The notes under the pieces were generated by a model. That model was not told the DNA's origin. It ran no database searches and saw nothing but the letters and a program-made list of their open reading frames with translations. The translations under genes and the position numbers were made by a program. This document shows positions 1 through 9,616 of a stretch of DNA of 64,000 bases, in pieces; the stretch's first letter is position 1, and every line of letters begins with the position of its first letter. The stretch lies in assembly GCF_003332885.2 (NCBI RefSeq), contig NZ_QOWJ01000006.1, forward strand, positions 124,001 through 188,000, in the 5' to 3' direction. This stretch comes from Paracnuella aquatica (GTDB taxonomy: Bacteria > Bacteroidota > Bacteroidia > Chitinophagales > Chitinophagaceae).

Positions 1-1
1 A

Positions 2-364
2 ACCGACGTATTGAGAAGGTGGCAAAAAGCCGGTGACCAAACCGACGTTCCGAAAGCCATTTTTGGCGATAACATTTCCAATGGTTCTTCGTTCCCGCTT
101 GACATGAATGTGTTCAAAGGCGACTTCATCAAACTACGCACCCTGACGCTGGCCTACAGCCTGCCCAGCAGCCTGGTGAGCAAAGCCCGCCTGAGCAGTC
201 TGCGTTTTTATGTGAATGGCAATAACCTGCTGATCTTCACCGATTACCCCGGTCCTGATCCCGAGGTTTCAAGTAATGGTAACGGCACTACCAACTTTGG
301 TATCGACCGTAACACCGTTGCCAACCAGCGCACCATCACATTTGGCTTGAACGTAGGTTTATAA
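2..364 (+). CDS. SusC-family TonB-dependent receptor, C-terminal fragment
   Basis: This is the last 120 codons of an outer-membrane receptor whose start lies before the window; the frame is open from base 2. The segment has the usual SusC ending: a stretch about the protein being added at the right place in the barrel (LRTLTLAYSLP), then beta strands with a 'NLLIFTDY' and a 'PDPEVSSNGNG' motif, and a final strand ending TFGLNVGL. In characterised systems SusC forms the barrel that imports oligosaccharides or peptides using TonB energy, with SusD as the lid. The partner SusD gene follows after 23 bases, so the two are co-transcribed. The substrate cannot be told from this fragment. Confidence 0.9.
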   Translation, partial: TDVLRRWQKAGDQTDVPKAIFGDNISNGSSFPLDMNVFKGDFIKLRTLTLAYSLPSSLVSKARLSSLRFYVNGNNLLIFTDYPGPDPEVSSNGNGTTNFGIDRNTVANQRTITFGLNVGL

Positions 365-387
365 TTAAAGAACCCTAAAGTATTACA

Positions 388-1836
388 ATGAAAAAAAGCT
401 TTTTATATATAGCATCGGCAGCGGCGCTGCTGCAGCTAACGGCCTGCGAAAAAGACCGGCTCAACCCGATACCCACCAACAGCATTGCCGAGGCTTCTGC
501 CTTTGATTCGCGGTTGCGCATCGAAGGACAAGTACGGGCCATTTATGCCAGCATTAAAAACTCGGGCATGTATGGTGGGCGCTACCAGATTTTCAACGAC
601 ATCCGCGGTGGCGACTTTTTGAACGAACGCACCAACGTGGTTACCGGCTTTGATGTGTGGAACTACACACCCAGCAACTCCTCTACCAACAGTGTGCAAA
701 ACCATTGGTCAAGGGCATATTATGTCATCAACCTGGCCAACGTGTTTTTGGACGGTATGGCCAGCAAAGGCACACCGGTTGTAGGTGAAGCCTTGAGCAA
801 AAACTTCCAGGGCGAAGCACGCCTGCTGCGGGCCATGAGTTATTACTCGTTGCTGCAGCTGTATGCACGTCCTTATTGGGATGGCAATGGCAGCAAGCCT
901 GGTGTGCCGCTGCGCCTGAAAGGAAATACCGGCTCTGGCGATTATGCACTGGCCCGCGCCACCGTTGGCGAAGTGTACAACCAGATTCTGGACGACCTCA
1001 ATTTTGCGGAGCAAAACCTGCCGCTGAATTATTCATCTGCTGTGCTCAATACAACCCGTGCACACCGCAATACAGCCATTGCCCTGAAAACACGGGTGCT
1101 CCTGAGCATGCGCCGCTATGCAGATGTGATTACAGAAGCCAATAAAATTGTAAGTGCTGCTGCGCCGTTCCGTGCCGAAACGGGTGTGCCCCATGCATTG
1201 GAGCCAGCTTTTGCTTCCTTGTTTGGCGTTGCATCTACCACCAACGAAAACATCTTGTCGATGCCGTTTTCATCGGCAGAAGCGCCGGGAACGCAAAACC
1301 AACTGGGATACTATTATGGTCCTTCGGCCTTTAATGGCGGCAACGGTGAGTATTCGCTGAATCCTGCCGGCATCCTTGGTAATGCTGATTGGAAAGCTAC
1401 CGATGCACGCCGTGCACTCACTACCGTGGTGGGCAGCAAAACATGGCTGGCTAAATATGCCGATAAGAGCGGCTTATTCGTTGACTTTGCACCGGTGATT
1501 CGCTATGCCGAAGTGTTGCTCAACCTGAGCGAAGCCTTGGCTCGGGTAAACGGATTGGATCAGCGTGCTGTGGACCTGCTCAATGCAGTACGCCGCCGCT
1601 CGGATCCCACTACCACATTTGCCCCGGCATCGGCCGATGCCCTAATCAATTTGATCCTTACGGAGCGCCGCATTGAACTGCTGGGCGAAGGTCTCGCTGG
1701 TACCGACCTGACCCGCCTGGGCCTGGCCCTGCCGGCAAAGCCTGGTACTACCGCTGTAGAGCCCAATAGCCAGCAATATATATGGCCAATTTCTTCAACT
1801 GAGCTTTTATTAAATCCATTGATGGAGGATAACTAG
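388..1836 (+). CDS. SusD/RagB-family nutrient-binding lipoprotein
   Basis: A 482-residue outer-membrane lipoprotein that should sit as the hinged lid over the SusC barrel encoded just upstream. The N-terminus is a lipoprotein signal peptide with the lipobox LTAC, cleaved before Cys20. The body has the helical TPR-like organisation of SusD: the RLLRAMSYYSLLQLY helix near residue 146, the 'EVYNQILDDLNFAEQNLP' stretch, and the C-terminal 'VIRYAEVLLNLSEALAR' and 'ERRIELLGEG' helices. It ends YIWPISSTELLLNPLMEDN, the common family ending. The start ATG is 23 bases after the SusC stop. A strong terminator follows, so this pair is a separate unit from the next one. Confidence 0.93.
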   Translation: MKKSFLYIASAAALLQLTACEKDRLNPIPTNSIAEASAFDSRLRIEGQVRAIYASIKNSGMYGGRYQIFNDIRGGDFLNERTNVVTGFDVWNYTPSNSSTNSVQNHWSRAYYVINLANVFLDGMASKGTPVVGEALSKNFQGEARLLRAMSYYSLLQLYARPYWDGNGSKPGVPLRLKGNTGSGDYALARATVGEVYNQILDDLNFAEQNLPLNYSSAVLNTTRAHRNTAIALKTRVLLSMRRYADVITEANKIVSAAAPFRAETGVPHALEPAFASLFGVASTTNENILSMPFSSAEAPGTQNQLGYYYGPSAFNGGNGEYSLNPAGILGNADWKATDARRALTTVVGSKTWLAKYADKSGLFVDFAPVIRYAEVLLNLSEALARVNGLDQRAVDLLNAVRRRSDPTTTFAPASADALINLILTERRIELLGEGLAGTDLTRLGLALPAKPGTTAVEPNSQQYIWPISSTELLLNPLMEDN

Positions 1837-2302
1837 AATTAGGTAAACCTGTTTTGTTTTCTCTGCCTTTTAATGGTGGGCCGCTGCTTCTGCAGTGGCC
1901 TTTTTTTATGGGTAAAAATGGCCTGCCAAAAACAATGGTTAACCAACGATGGGCTGTCGGATTTATACAGCACACTTCAGAAATCTGTAGAAATGAACCG
2001 AAAATAGGCAGCGATTTTTCAAAATTTACAAGTGAAGAAATAATTCGAAATAGCAGCCTTTTTTGGATAAATGATGGATTTGACCGACGATAGAACAGGT
2101 TTAATAGATATTTTTTAAACAAACCGCATTTTGATTATAAAAAAATAAATGTGAAAAAAAACCTGATGAGCAAAGGGTTTTGTCTTTTTTAGAAATATAT
2201 TCGCCGTCTTGAAAATGAGACTTGGTGCAAATGTTGACAAATGCCCCGCATTTTTAGCATTTCATCAGGACGAACCATCCAGGCAAAAAACAACACAATC
2301 AC
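1837..2302. other. intergenic region between two SusC/SusD units
   Basis: About 466 bases with no convincing gene. The first part holds the terminator of the upstream unit. The rest is A/T-rich and is presumably the promoter region of the second susC. A near-match to the Bacteroidota -7 box (TATATTCG, one mismatch to TAnnTTTG) lies at 2196-2203, about 100 bases before the susC start; no clear -33 element was found. Short open frames here on both strands have no family features. Confidence 0.5.
1879..1907 (+). terminator. intrinsic terminator after first SusD
   Basis: A 9-bp stem (GGCCGCTGC pairing with GCAGTGGCC, one G-T pair) with a TTCT loop, followed at once by seven T residues. It sits about 40 bases after the susD stop. 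Confidence 0.85.
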
Positions 2303-5300
2303 ATGAGAAAACTGCTCTGCTTGGTGCTGGGTATGCTGTTCGTTTGTGTACAGCTATTCGCACAGAACCGTACCATCTCCGGTACGATCACAGATGACAA
2401 GGGTAACCCCATCCCTAACGCATCTATCCTAGTAAAAGGCTCCAACACCGGTACTACCACCAATGCGGATGGTAAGTTCACCATTTCAGTTGGACCAAAC
2501 ACCCGCACTTTGTTGGTTACCTCAGTAGGCCTGGCCGAACAGGAAGTAAACATCGGTAACAGAACCACGGTGAACGTTACCCTGAATGCTGCCGAACAAA
2601 GCCTGCAGGAAGTAGTGGTGAACACTGGTTACACCCGTGAACGCCGCAGCCAGTTTGCTGGTGCTGCCACCGTACTGAGTGCCAAGGTAGTAGAGAACGT
2701 TCCGGTTGGTTCGTTCGACCAGGCGCTTCAGGGCCGTGCTCCCGGTATGCTGGTAAACTCTGGTTCGGGCCAGCCTGGTGCCAGTGCACAAATCACCATC
2801 CGTGGTGTACAATCGATCCAGGGTGCAGGTGCGCAGCCGCTGTATGTTATCGACGGTGTGCCGATGCCTTCGTTCGACATGCAGTCGATCAACCCCAACG
2901 ACTTTGAGTCAATCACTGTATTGAAAGATGCAAGTGCTGCAGCTTTGTATGGTGCCCGTGGCGGTACTGGTGTAATTGTAATTACTACCAAAAAAGGCCG
3001 CGCAGGTGCTACCAACATTACTTACCGTGGCCAGTACGGTATCACTACTCCTCCCAACTTCGACCGCCTCAACCTGATGAACTCTTCGGAGATCCTGGAA
3101 TATGAAGAGCGCATGGGCTTGCAAGGTGCGCCTACAGCCACTCCAGGCTGGCGCTACTCGCTGAAGAACCCGGCAAACGCTACCCTGCCTGCTACCGATG
3201 CAAACCCGTTTGCACCCAGCCAGGCACGTTACAATTTTATCCTGGATAGCCTCCGCGGTATCAACAGCAACTGGCGCGACATCCTGTTCCGCCAAGGAAC
3301 TTCGCAAACACATGAAATAAACCTGAGTGGTGGCAGCGACAAAACCCGTTTCTTCCTTTCCGGTAGCTATTTCGACCAGGAAGGTATCGACCGTGGTTCA
3401 TCGCTTACCCGTTATACCACCCGTTTCAATATTGAGCACACTACCAATAAACTGACTGTAGCCCTGAATGGTACTGTTGGTTATTCGCAAACACGCCTGT
3501 CGGAAGGTGAGTGGCTGGGCAACAGTGCACGTAACCCATTCCAGATGGTGTATCGTGCCAAGCCTTACGAGAATCCTTTCCTTGCTGACGGCTCGCCAAA
3601 CTTTGGCGCCAGCACCAACCTGGCCCTGAAGCAGGTAGGTAATCTGTTGGAAGGTATCCAAAACTCGCAGTGGCGCCAGGACCAGCTGAAATCGAACGCT
3701 GGTCTTACCCTCAACTACGAGTTGCTGCCTTTCCTGAACCTGCGCAATACATCTGGTGTTGACCTTTCTTATGATTACAACACCCGTTATGTAAACCCGG
3801 CTTCTTATATCGGTTCGCTGCAGTCGTTCCAGGCAGGTATTGCCAGTGAAGCCAGCCGCCGTTCGGCTCAATTGATCAACACTTCTTCTGCTATTTTCAA
3901 TAAGAAGTTTGCCGACATCCACGAAGTGGAAGTAGGTGCATACTTTGAAGCGGTACGTGGTTATCAGCGTGGCAATGGTTTTACTCTGTATAACCTCGAT
4001 CCACGCCTGACCGAAACCGGCCAGGGTGCAGGCACACTGCCTACCAACGGTGCTGCTACTTACCCACAAAACGCTACCAGCGCCAAATCAGGCTTTGGTA
4101 TCCGTTCTTACTTTGCTACCGGTCGTTACACCTATGACGACAGGTACACTGTAACTGCTAACATCCGTCGCGATGGTACATCACGCATTGCCAACGATGA
4201 TAACCGTCAGATCACAACATGGTCGGCTGGTTTTATCTGGAATGCAATGAAAGAGCAATTCCTGGCAAACCAGAATGTACTGACCGATCTGCGTGTTCGT
4301 GGTTCTTACGGAATCGTTCCCAACATCGGAAGCTTGGCCACCTTTACATATGGATTGGCTGGTTTAACGAGCATCACCAACTACACCGGTCCGCAGATTC
4401 CTGGCTTTGGTACTACTACCTATGCAGGATCTCCGCTTACCGGCCTGGCTCCATCTTCTCCGGGCAACCCCGATTATCAAATCGAGAATGTGCGTAAAGC
4501 CAACCTTGGTTTCGATTTCGGTTTCTGGAAAAACCGTGCTCGATTCACCGTTGATGGCTATTACAATAAAACCGTTGACCTATTTGTACGCCAGAACCTA
4601 CCTGCAGAATCTGGTTTTGCAAGCCAGGACCTCAACGCTGGTGTAATGAGCAACAAGGGTATTGAAGCTACTGTAAACGTTGATGTAGTACGCAGCCGCG
4701 ACTTTACCCTGACCCTGGGCGCCAACCATGCATATAACAAAAACACCATTGAAAACCTTGGTGGCGTATTTGAATATGTATCGGGTACTTTCATCATCCG
4801 TGAAGGCTTGTCTTACGGTTCGCACTATACCTTCAATTACCTGGGTGCTGATCCGCAAACCGGCCGCCCCATTTACGAAACTGCCGATGGCAAAACAACC
4901 AACAACCTGGCCCAGGCCGGCCGTTTCGCCAAGTTTGGCAACTACCTGCCCAAACATGTTGGTGGTTTCAACGCCGACATCCGCTACAAGCGTTTCAGTG
5001 TAAGTGCTTTGTTCTCGTACCAATTTGACGTGGTGCGCAGCAACAACACCCGCAACTGGATCACCCGCGGTACTGCAGGTTATCATGCTTCGGTTAACGG
5101 TTCCCGTGAGTTGCTGACCAACCAGTGGCAAAAACCTGGTGACATTGCAGAATTCCAAGCCGTTATTTACGACCGTGACTTTACCTCTTCTGACCTAGAA
5201 GATGCTAAGTTTCTCCGCTTCCGTAACCTGTTGGTATCATACCAGGTGCCTGGTTTCAACTTTGGCAATGGCAACAAAATCATCAAAGGAGCACGGATTT

Positions 5301-5431
5301 ATTTCCAAGGCCAGAACCTGGCGATCTGGAGCCCATGGAGAGGTGTAGATCCTGAAGACAACAACAACATCAGCTTGAACGAATACCCCAACCCAACCAT
5401 GTTTGTTGGCGGTGTCGAAATCAACTTCTAA
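2303..5431 (+). CDS. SusC/RagA-family TonB-dependent receptor
   Basis: A complete 1042-residue outer-membrane importer. Residues 1-21 are a Sec signal peptide ending FAQ. Residues about 23-105 are a carboxypeptidase-D regulatory-like beta-sandwich (TISGTITDDKGNPIPNASI...), followed by the TonB-box region LQEVVVNTGYTRERR, a plug domain near residues 115-230 with the family motif 'VLKDASAAALYGARGG', and then the 22-strand barrel ending VGGVEINF. This is the usual SusC order and length. It pairs with the SusD gene that follows after 63 bases; a stem-loop lies in the gap. No sugar-degrading enzymes lie nearby, so the ligand could be a peptide, glycan or other polymer. Confidence 0.95.
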   Translation: MRKLLCLVLGMLFVCVQLFAQNRTISGTITDDKGNPIPNASILVKGSNTGTTTNADGKFTISVGPNTRTLLVTSVGLAEQEVNIGNRTTVNVTLNAAEQSLQEVVVNTGYTRERRSQFAGAATVLSAKVVENVPVGSFDQALQGRAPGMLVNSGSGQPGASAQITIRGVQSIQGAGAQPLYVIDGVPMPSFDMQSINPNDFESITVLKDASAAALYGARGGTGVIVITTKKGRAGATNITYRGQYGITTPPNFDRLNLMNSSEILEYEERMGLQGAPTATPGWRYSLKNPANATLPATDANPFAPSQARYNFILDSLRGINSNWRDILFRQGTSQTHEINLSGGSDKTRFFLSGSYFDQEGIDRGSSLTRYTTRFNIEHTTNKLTVALNGTVGYSQTRLSEGEWLGNSARNPFQMVYRAKPYENPFLADGSPNFGASTNLALKQVGNLLEGIQNSQWRQDQLKSNAGLTLNYELLPFLNLRNTSGVDLSYDYNTRYVNPASYIGSLQSFQAGIASEASRRSAQLINTSSAIFNKKFADIHEVEVGAYFEAVRGYQRGNGFTLYNLDPRLTETGQGAGTLPTNGAATYPQNATSAKSGFGIRSYFATGRYTYDDRYTVTANIRRDGTSRIANDDNRQITTWSAGFIWNAMKEQFLANQNVLTDLRVRGSYGIVPNIGSLATFTYGLAGLTSITNYTGPQIPGFGTTTYAGSPLTGLAPSSPGNPDYQIENVRKANLGFDFGFWKNRARFTVDGYYNKTVDLFVRQNLPAESGFASQDLNAGVMSNKGIEATVNVDVVRSRDFTLTLGANHAYNKNTIENLGGVFEYVSGTFIIREGLSYGSHYTFNYLGADPQTGRPIYETADGKTTNNLAQAGRFAKFGNYLPKHVGGFNADIRYKRFSVSALFSYQFDVVRSNNTRNWITRGTAGYHASVNGSRELLTNQWQKPGDIAEFQAVIYDRDFTSSDLEDAKFLRFRNLLVSYQVPGFNFGNGNKIIKGARIYFQGQNLAIWSPWRGVDPEDNNNISLNEYPNPTMFVGGVEINF

Positions 5432-5439
5432 TTCAAAAT

Positions 5440-5478
5440 AATCCTCCGGGCAGCAGCGTTCTGTTGCCCGGGAGGATT
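5440..5478 (+). promoter_or_regulatory. stem-loop between susC and susD
   Basis: A 13-bp near-perfect inverted repeat (AATCCTCCGGGCA against TGCCCGGGAGGATT, one bulged C) with a 12-base loop in the 63-base gap between the receptor and its SusD. No T-run follows, so it is unlikely to be a full terminator. It more likely stabilises the 3' end of susC mRNA or tunes the SusC:SusD ratio. The first SusC/SusD pair has no room for such an element. Confidence 0.6.
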
Positions 5479-5494
5479 GAAAAAATAAGTTAGC

Positions 5495-6922
5495 ATGAAG
5501 CATTTTCGTTTATTATCCATCGGCTTGTTGCTGCTGACCCTAGCATCTTGCCGAAAATTGATTGAGATAGAGGAAACCGATTTTATCGGTGGTGACGTTG
5601 CCCTGAAAACGGTAAACAACAACGAGCAGGGAATCATTGGCGCTTATGCCGCCATGAATACCGAAATGGGCATTTTGCTCAATTCGGTAATGTCTGACGA
5701 AGTAAAAGTTGGCGAGTTTTACAACTCAGCAACGGTTCACGAGTGGCAGTTTGCATCAACCGATGTAACCATTCGCGATAACTTTACTGCTATTTCATTG
5801 TACTACCGTATTATCGACCGCGCCAACCGTGTGTTGCAGGCGCTGCCAACTGCCGAAGCACTGCGTGCAGGCGATGAGGCCCTGCGTGCAAAGTTGCGTG
5901 GCGAAGCCCTGTTTCTGCGTGCCTTCTGTCATTTTGAGCTGGCCCGCTATTATGCCGGCAACTATGATGCAGCTGGTTTGGCTATGGCCTACATGGAAGT
6001 TCCTTCCATCAAGCCGGTAGCCCGCATCACCATGGGCCCTTATTACGAGAAAATGAAGGCAGACATGGCTGAAGCAAAAACGCTGCTGCCTGATAACCTG
6101 ACCGACATTTACCGTGCAAATAAGCTGGCAGTTTCCGGTTTGCAGGCTCGTGTAGCACTGTACATGCGCAACTGGCAGGATGCCATCACTTACAGCACCG
6201 AATACATCAACGCTATTCCGCTGGCTTCACGTGCCGATTTCCCTGGAATCTGGACCGATGCAAACAAGGCTGAAGTTGCTTTTAAATTGAGCAGAACGCC
6301 ATCAATCGGTGGCCGTATTGGTAGCCTCTATGATGCAACTTCTGCAAGTGCTTCTGCCATCGGTACCGTAACCTGGTCGCCTTCGGATGAGTTGTACAAT
6401 GCGTATGACAAAACCAACGACATTCGTTTTACCACTTATATCAAAGACGAGCCACTGCTGTCTGCTGCAGGTCGTGTATCGCGCCTGGTGAACAAGTATG
6501 CCGGTACTGCTTATGGCACTCCTGGCGAGAACGTAGCTGATGCCAAAGTATTCCGCACCGGTGAAATGATCCTGATCCGTGCCGAAGCAAAAGCTGAGAA
6601 CGGCGATCTGGCCGGCGCTGCTGCCGATTACAATGCACTGCGTAATGCCCGTATTACCGGCAATACGGCTGTTACTTTCGCTTCGAAAGACGAGGCCATC
6701 AATGCCATCATTGCTGAGCGTTTTATCGAGCTGCCTTTTGAAGGTCATCGCCTGTGGGACCTGAAGCGCCGCGGCCTGCCGATAACCCGTCTGGCAGCAG
6801 ATGCGCCCAACGCAAATGCTACCACTTTACCCGCAAACAATTTCCGTTTCTTGTTGCCCATCCCGCAAACTGCACTGGATGCCAACCCGCTGACCGTTCA
6901 GAACCCAGGTTACGAACGTTAA
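5495..6922 (+). CDS. SusD/RagB-family nutrient-binding lipoprotein
   Basis: A 475-residue partner of the preceding SusC. It starts with a lipoprotein signal peptide (lipobox LASC, Cys19). SusD landmarks are the 'LRGEALFLRAFCHFELARYYAG' helix near residue 135, the 'LLPDNLTDIYRANKLAVSGLQARVALYM' TPR segment, the 'EMILIRAEAKAENGDLAGAAADYNALRNARI' segment and 'IIAERFIELPFEGHRLWDLKRRGLP', ending in the canonical LTVQNPGYER. It is more conserved to the family consensus than the first SusD in this window. The gene is closed by a strong bidirectional terminator before the convergent peroxiredoxin gene. Confidence 0.95.
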   Translation: MKHFRLLSIGLLLLTLASCRKLIEIEETDFIGGDVALKTVNNNEQGIIGAYAAMNTEMGILLNSVMSDEVKVGEFYNSATVHEWQFASTDVTIRDNFTAISLYYRIIDRANRVLQALPTAEALRAGDEALRAKLRGEALFLRAFCHFELARYYAGNYDAAGLAMAYMEVPSIKPVARITMGPYYEKMKADMAEAKTLLPDNLTDIYRANKLAVSGLQARVALYMRNWQDAITYSTEYINAIPLASRADFPGIWTDANKAEVAFKLSRTPSIGGRIGSLYDATSASASAIGTVTWSPSDELYNAYDKTNDIRFTTYIKDEPLLSAAGRVSRLVNKYAGTAYGTPGENVADAKVFRTGEMILIRAEAKAENGDLAGAAADYNALRNARITGNTAVTFASKDEAINAIIAERFIELPFEGHRLWDLKRRGLPITRLAADAPNANATTLPANNFRFLLPIPQTALDANPLTVQNPGYER

Positions 6923-6943
6923 TTGGTAAACGATATAGTTTAT

Positions 6944-6976
6944 AAAAAGGCCGCTTACATTGTAAGCGGCCTTTTT
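6944..6976 (+). terminator. bidirectional intrinsic terminator
   Basis: An 11-bp perfect stem (GGCCGCTTACA with TGTAAGCGGCC) flanked by A5 on the left and T5 on the right, so it can act for the SusD transcript and for anything arriving from the minus strand. It follows the susD stop by about 20 bases. Confidence 0.88.
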
Positions 6977-7050
6977 ATTTTACAACAACTGGAGAAAAAC
7001 GAATTTTAACATCAAGCTGTTTTCAAAAGAAAATCGGATTTAGCGGAGTT

Positions 7051-7064
7051 GTCATGCCGAACTT
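7051..7064. repeat. partial copy of the GTCATGCCGA palindromic repeat
   Basis: The 14 bases GTCATGCCGAACTT match the left end of the repeat seen complete at 13423 and 32940. The matching right arm is absent, so this looks like a decayed or half copy in the convergent gap between susD and bcp. Confidence 0.5.
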
Positions 7065-7109
7065 ATTCAACAACACAAATTCATAGCCTAGTAGTATAAA
7101 ACCGCGGCT

Positions 7110-7565
7110 TTATTTCATAATCTCCGCTGCATGCTCCTTACTCTTTGGCCGCTGCAATATTTTCTCAATCACACCATCTGCATCAATCACAAACGTAGTG
7201 CGGTGCAAGCCGTCGTATTTATTGCCAAACATTTGCTTCGGCCCCCACACACCATAGGCATTAATGATCTTACGGTCGGGGTCGGAAAGCAGCGTAAACG
7301 GCAGTTGGTATTTGTTTTTAAACTTGCTGTGGCTTTCTACATCATCCGGCGACACGCCAATAATTTCGTAGCCCTGCGCTTTCAACGCCGAAAAATTATC
7401 GCGCAGGTTGCAAGCCTGCTGGGTGCAGGTTGGCGTATCATCAGCCGGGTAAAAGTAAAGCACCAACTTTTTGCCGCGGAAATCCTTCAGCGATACATCA
7501 ATGCCATTCTGATCTTTTGCGGTAAACTGCGGTGCCGCATCGCCAGCCTTAAGTGTTGTAGCCAT
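7110..7565 (-). CDS. bcp: thioredoxin-dependent thiol peroxidase (BCP/PrxQ)
   Basis: A 151-residue peroxiredoxin of the bacterioferritin-comigratory-protein type, which reduces hydrogen peroxide and organic hydroperoxides in the cytoplasm using thioredoxin. The peroxidatic cysteine is Cys47 in DDTPTCT, and the second cysteine Cys52 (QQACNLRD) sits five residues later, the pattern of atypical 2-Cys PrxQ enzymes. There is no signal peptide. The thioredoxin fold is complete (KKLVLYFYPADDTPTC, IIGVSPDD, FTLLSDPDRK, HRTTFVIDADG). The gene stands alone between convergent susD and the M23 peptidase. Its upstream region, just after position 7565, is a run of stuttering AAAAGTCAAA-type words like those before atpF. 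Confidence 0.95.
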   Translation of the reverse strand: MATTLKAGDAAPQFTAKDQNGIDVSLKDFRGKKLVLYFYPADDTPTCTQQACNLRDNFSALKAQGYEIIGVSPDDVESHSKFKNKYQLPFTLLSDPDRKIINAYGVWGPKQMFGNKYDGLHRTTFVIDADGVIEKILQRPKSKEHAAEIMK

Positions 7566-7666
7566 AGTCTTTTATTTTAAGTCAAAATTCAAAAGGCAAA
7601 AGTCAAAAAGGGTGATCGCGATTCTTTGAGCCATATCGGTTTGCAAAATTCATTGATCACATTTTG

Positions 7667-9376
7667 CTACCGCAAAATCCGCCACTCCTTCACTGTTTCA
7701 TTGCCGGCAATATCGGTAACGGCTACCCGAAGTGTGCTTTCGCCCGCTGGAAATTTTTCATCAAAATTGTAGATCCAGGTGCGGCCCTTATCGTTGGTGA
7801 AACGTAGCCACTGTCCGTTTACTTCGGCCCTAAATGATGCAATTTTATCCATATTGTCTTTGGGTGTAAACAAAATGCGCTTCAACTTACGGGCATCCAC
7901 AACCGCACCTGGGCCCGGAGCCGGAAGGGTAGGAGGCAAGGTATCGGCCAGTAGTTGGAACGTGCCAAACTGCCGGAACTTGGCAACCGCCCAGCCGGCC
8001 AATACCCGTGGCTTTTCTACCACGGTACGGGTACCTGCAACGCTTTTGATTACCAGTTTGTTCAGCTGCGCCGCCGGTAGCTGCTGCGGCACCCGAATGC
8101 GCACCGTAACCGAATCGTGGGTGGGAATGCTGCTGCTCAAAAAAGTATACAGTGGCGAAAGGCCACCAGTGGCACCACCGTTCGATTGGGTAAAACTCAC
8201 ATTCACCGTATCGTACAGCGCAAATTCCGACGTGTACAGTTCAAATGAATCCCGCTCAAATACATTCACTTCGCCGGGTACCAATTGCTCCGGGGCAGTG
8301 CCGTACTGCTTTTGCAACAGCGGATCGTAGCGCACCGAAAACTGCACCACCGTAGCGTTGCCCGCGGCGTCGAGCACTTCAATGCGCACCGGGTGTGTAG
8401 CGGTGTCCTGCAGGTACAGCACGCCATCGCCAGGTGTGCGGTGGTAAACATTGGTGGTATCGCCGGGCATGCGGCTCAGGTGCTGCAGCCATGGCCCGCC
8501 CACGGCCTTGTAGCGGTAATCGGTGTGGGCATTCATGTACCGCGTTTCGTTGTAATCAATACTGTCCAGCACAAACTCCGATTGCAGCACATCGTCCATC
8601 CAAATGCGGCCGCAATACACGCCATTGGGGTTGGTGTAGCCGGTAAATCGGTCGATGGCCGTAAGGGCAAACGAAATGCGGTTGGATGCGCTGCGCAACA
8701 CGCCGCCTGTAGCAAGGCTAAAAAACGCACCGGTTTTTTTCAGCGAAAGAGCTTGCGGCGTTTGGTGGTATACGCTGCGGTTGCGATCGTACAGGGCCAG
8801 CCTGCTGATGGTGGGTGGCACCGCATCGGGCAGCGGAAAACCAAATAAGAGCGGGTTGAGGCATTTATCGGTGCGGGTGTCCCTGATCTCGAAATGCACA
8901 TGCGGCCCCTGCGAGCCACCGGTGTTGCCACTGTAAGCAATAAACTGCCCTTTGGTAACCGGGAAAAGCTGGGGCGGCACCTGCAGCTCCACAGCCCACG
9001 ACTGACGTTTATATTGTTCTGCCTTCACCCATTGCTCAATAGCCGGCGCAAAGTCGTTGAGGTGTGCATACAGCGTGGTGAGCCCGTTGGGATGATTGAT
9101 GTAAAGGGCACGGCCAAAGCCGCCGGGCTCTATTTTTATTTTGGCCACATAACCTTCGGCCGATGCAAACACCTGCAGGTTTTCGCGTTGCTGGGTGCGG
9201 ATGTCGAGCCCCATGTGCCAGTGGTTGGAACGGAGTTCGCCAAAATTGGCCACCAGTTCCATGGGTATATTCAGCGGGTGCCGAAAGTAATTTTGTGGAT
9301 ACTTGTTTTGGGCAAAAACAGGGCAGGAAAGCAGTAGGCAAAAAAGGGCAATGGCGGCACGGCTGCAATTCTTCAT
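7667..9376 (-). CDS. secreted M23-family metallopeptidase
   Basis: A 569-residue exported protein with a Sec signal peptide (cleavage after VFAQ, about residue 23) and an N-terminal LytM/M23 domain. The metal-binding and catalytic motifs are HWHMGLDI (His and Asp ligands) and GPHVHFEIR (HxH). Such enzymes cut peptidoglycan cross-links, though many act as scaffolds. The remaining 350 residues are beta-rich, with several segments of Ig-like appearance (for example AAGNATVVQFSV and DIAGNETVKEWRILR at the end), and may position the domain in the envelope. A -7 box (TACTTTTG, minus strand, 9480-9487) gives a leader of roughly 95 bases. It is transcribed alone. Confidence 0.85.
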   Translation of the reverse strand: MKNCSRAAIALFCLLLSCPVFAQNKYPQNYFRHPLNIPMELVANFGELRSNHWHMGLDIRTQQRENLQVFASAEGYVAKIKIEPGGFGRALYINHPNGLTTLYAHLNDFAPAIEQWVKAEQYKRQSWAVELQVPPQLFPVTKGQFIAYSGNTGGSQGPHVHFEIRDTRTDKCLNPLLFGFPLPDAVPPTISRLALYDRNRSVYHQTPQALSLKKTGAFFSLATGGVLRSASNRISFALTAIDRFTGYTNPNGVYCGRIWMDDVLQSEFVLDSIDYNETRYMNAHTDYRYKAVGGPWLQHLSRMPGDTTNVYHRTPGDGVLYLQDTATHPVRIEVLDAAGNATVVQFSVRYDPLLQKQYGTAPEQLVPGEVNVFERDSFELYTSEFALYDTVNVSFTQSNGGATGGLSPLYTFLSSSIPTHDSVTVRIRVPQQLPAAQLNKLVIKSVAGTRTVVEKPRVLAGWAVAKFRQFGTFQLLADTLPPTLPAPGPGAVVDARKLKRILFTPKDNMDKIASFRAEVNGQWLRFTNDKGRTWIYNFDEKFPAGESTLRVAVTDIAGNETVKEWRILR

Positions 9377-9479
9377 CAGGGATCACATTTTTTTTAAGTG
9401 TATAAAGGGCAGCAATCTTTATTCCACAGGTTAGGGCGGCCCGCCGGCAAATGCGGCAATTGGGCCCAACAAAGGCCAG

Positions 9480-9487
9480 CAAAAGTA
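9480..9487 (-). promoter_or_regulatory. -7 promoter box for the M23 peptidase
   Basis: TACTTTTG on the minus strand, a perfect match to the Bacteroidota TAnnTTTG element, about 100 bases before the M23 start codon. Confidence 0.5.
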
Positions 9488-9616
9488 TATTTTTTACGCC
9501 CAACCATTTCCGGCCACCCGTTTGCCTAATCCGGTATGATATTTTATAACGTAATGATGCAAGCCCCTAAAGGCTGACTTAACCATATTTTATAAACCTT
9601 TTTAAACCGCATTACT

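Noticed and set aside
1854-2093. 79-codon frame in the gap between the two SusC/SusD units
   Set aside because: It starts inside the terminator region, has no recognisable domain and overlaps a minus-strand frame of equal quality.
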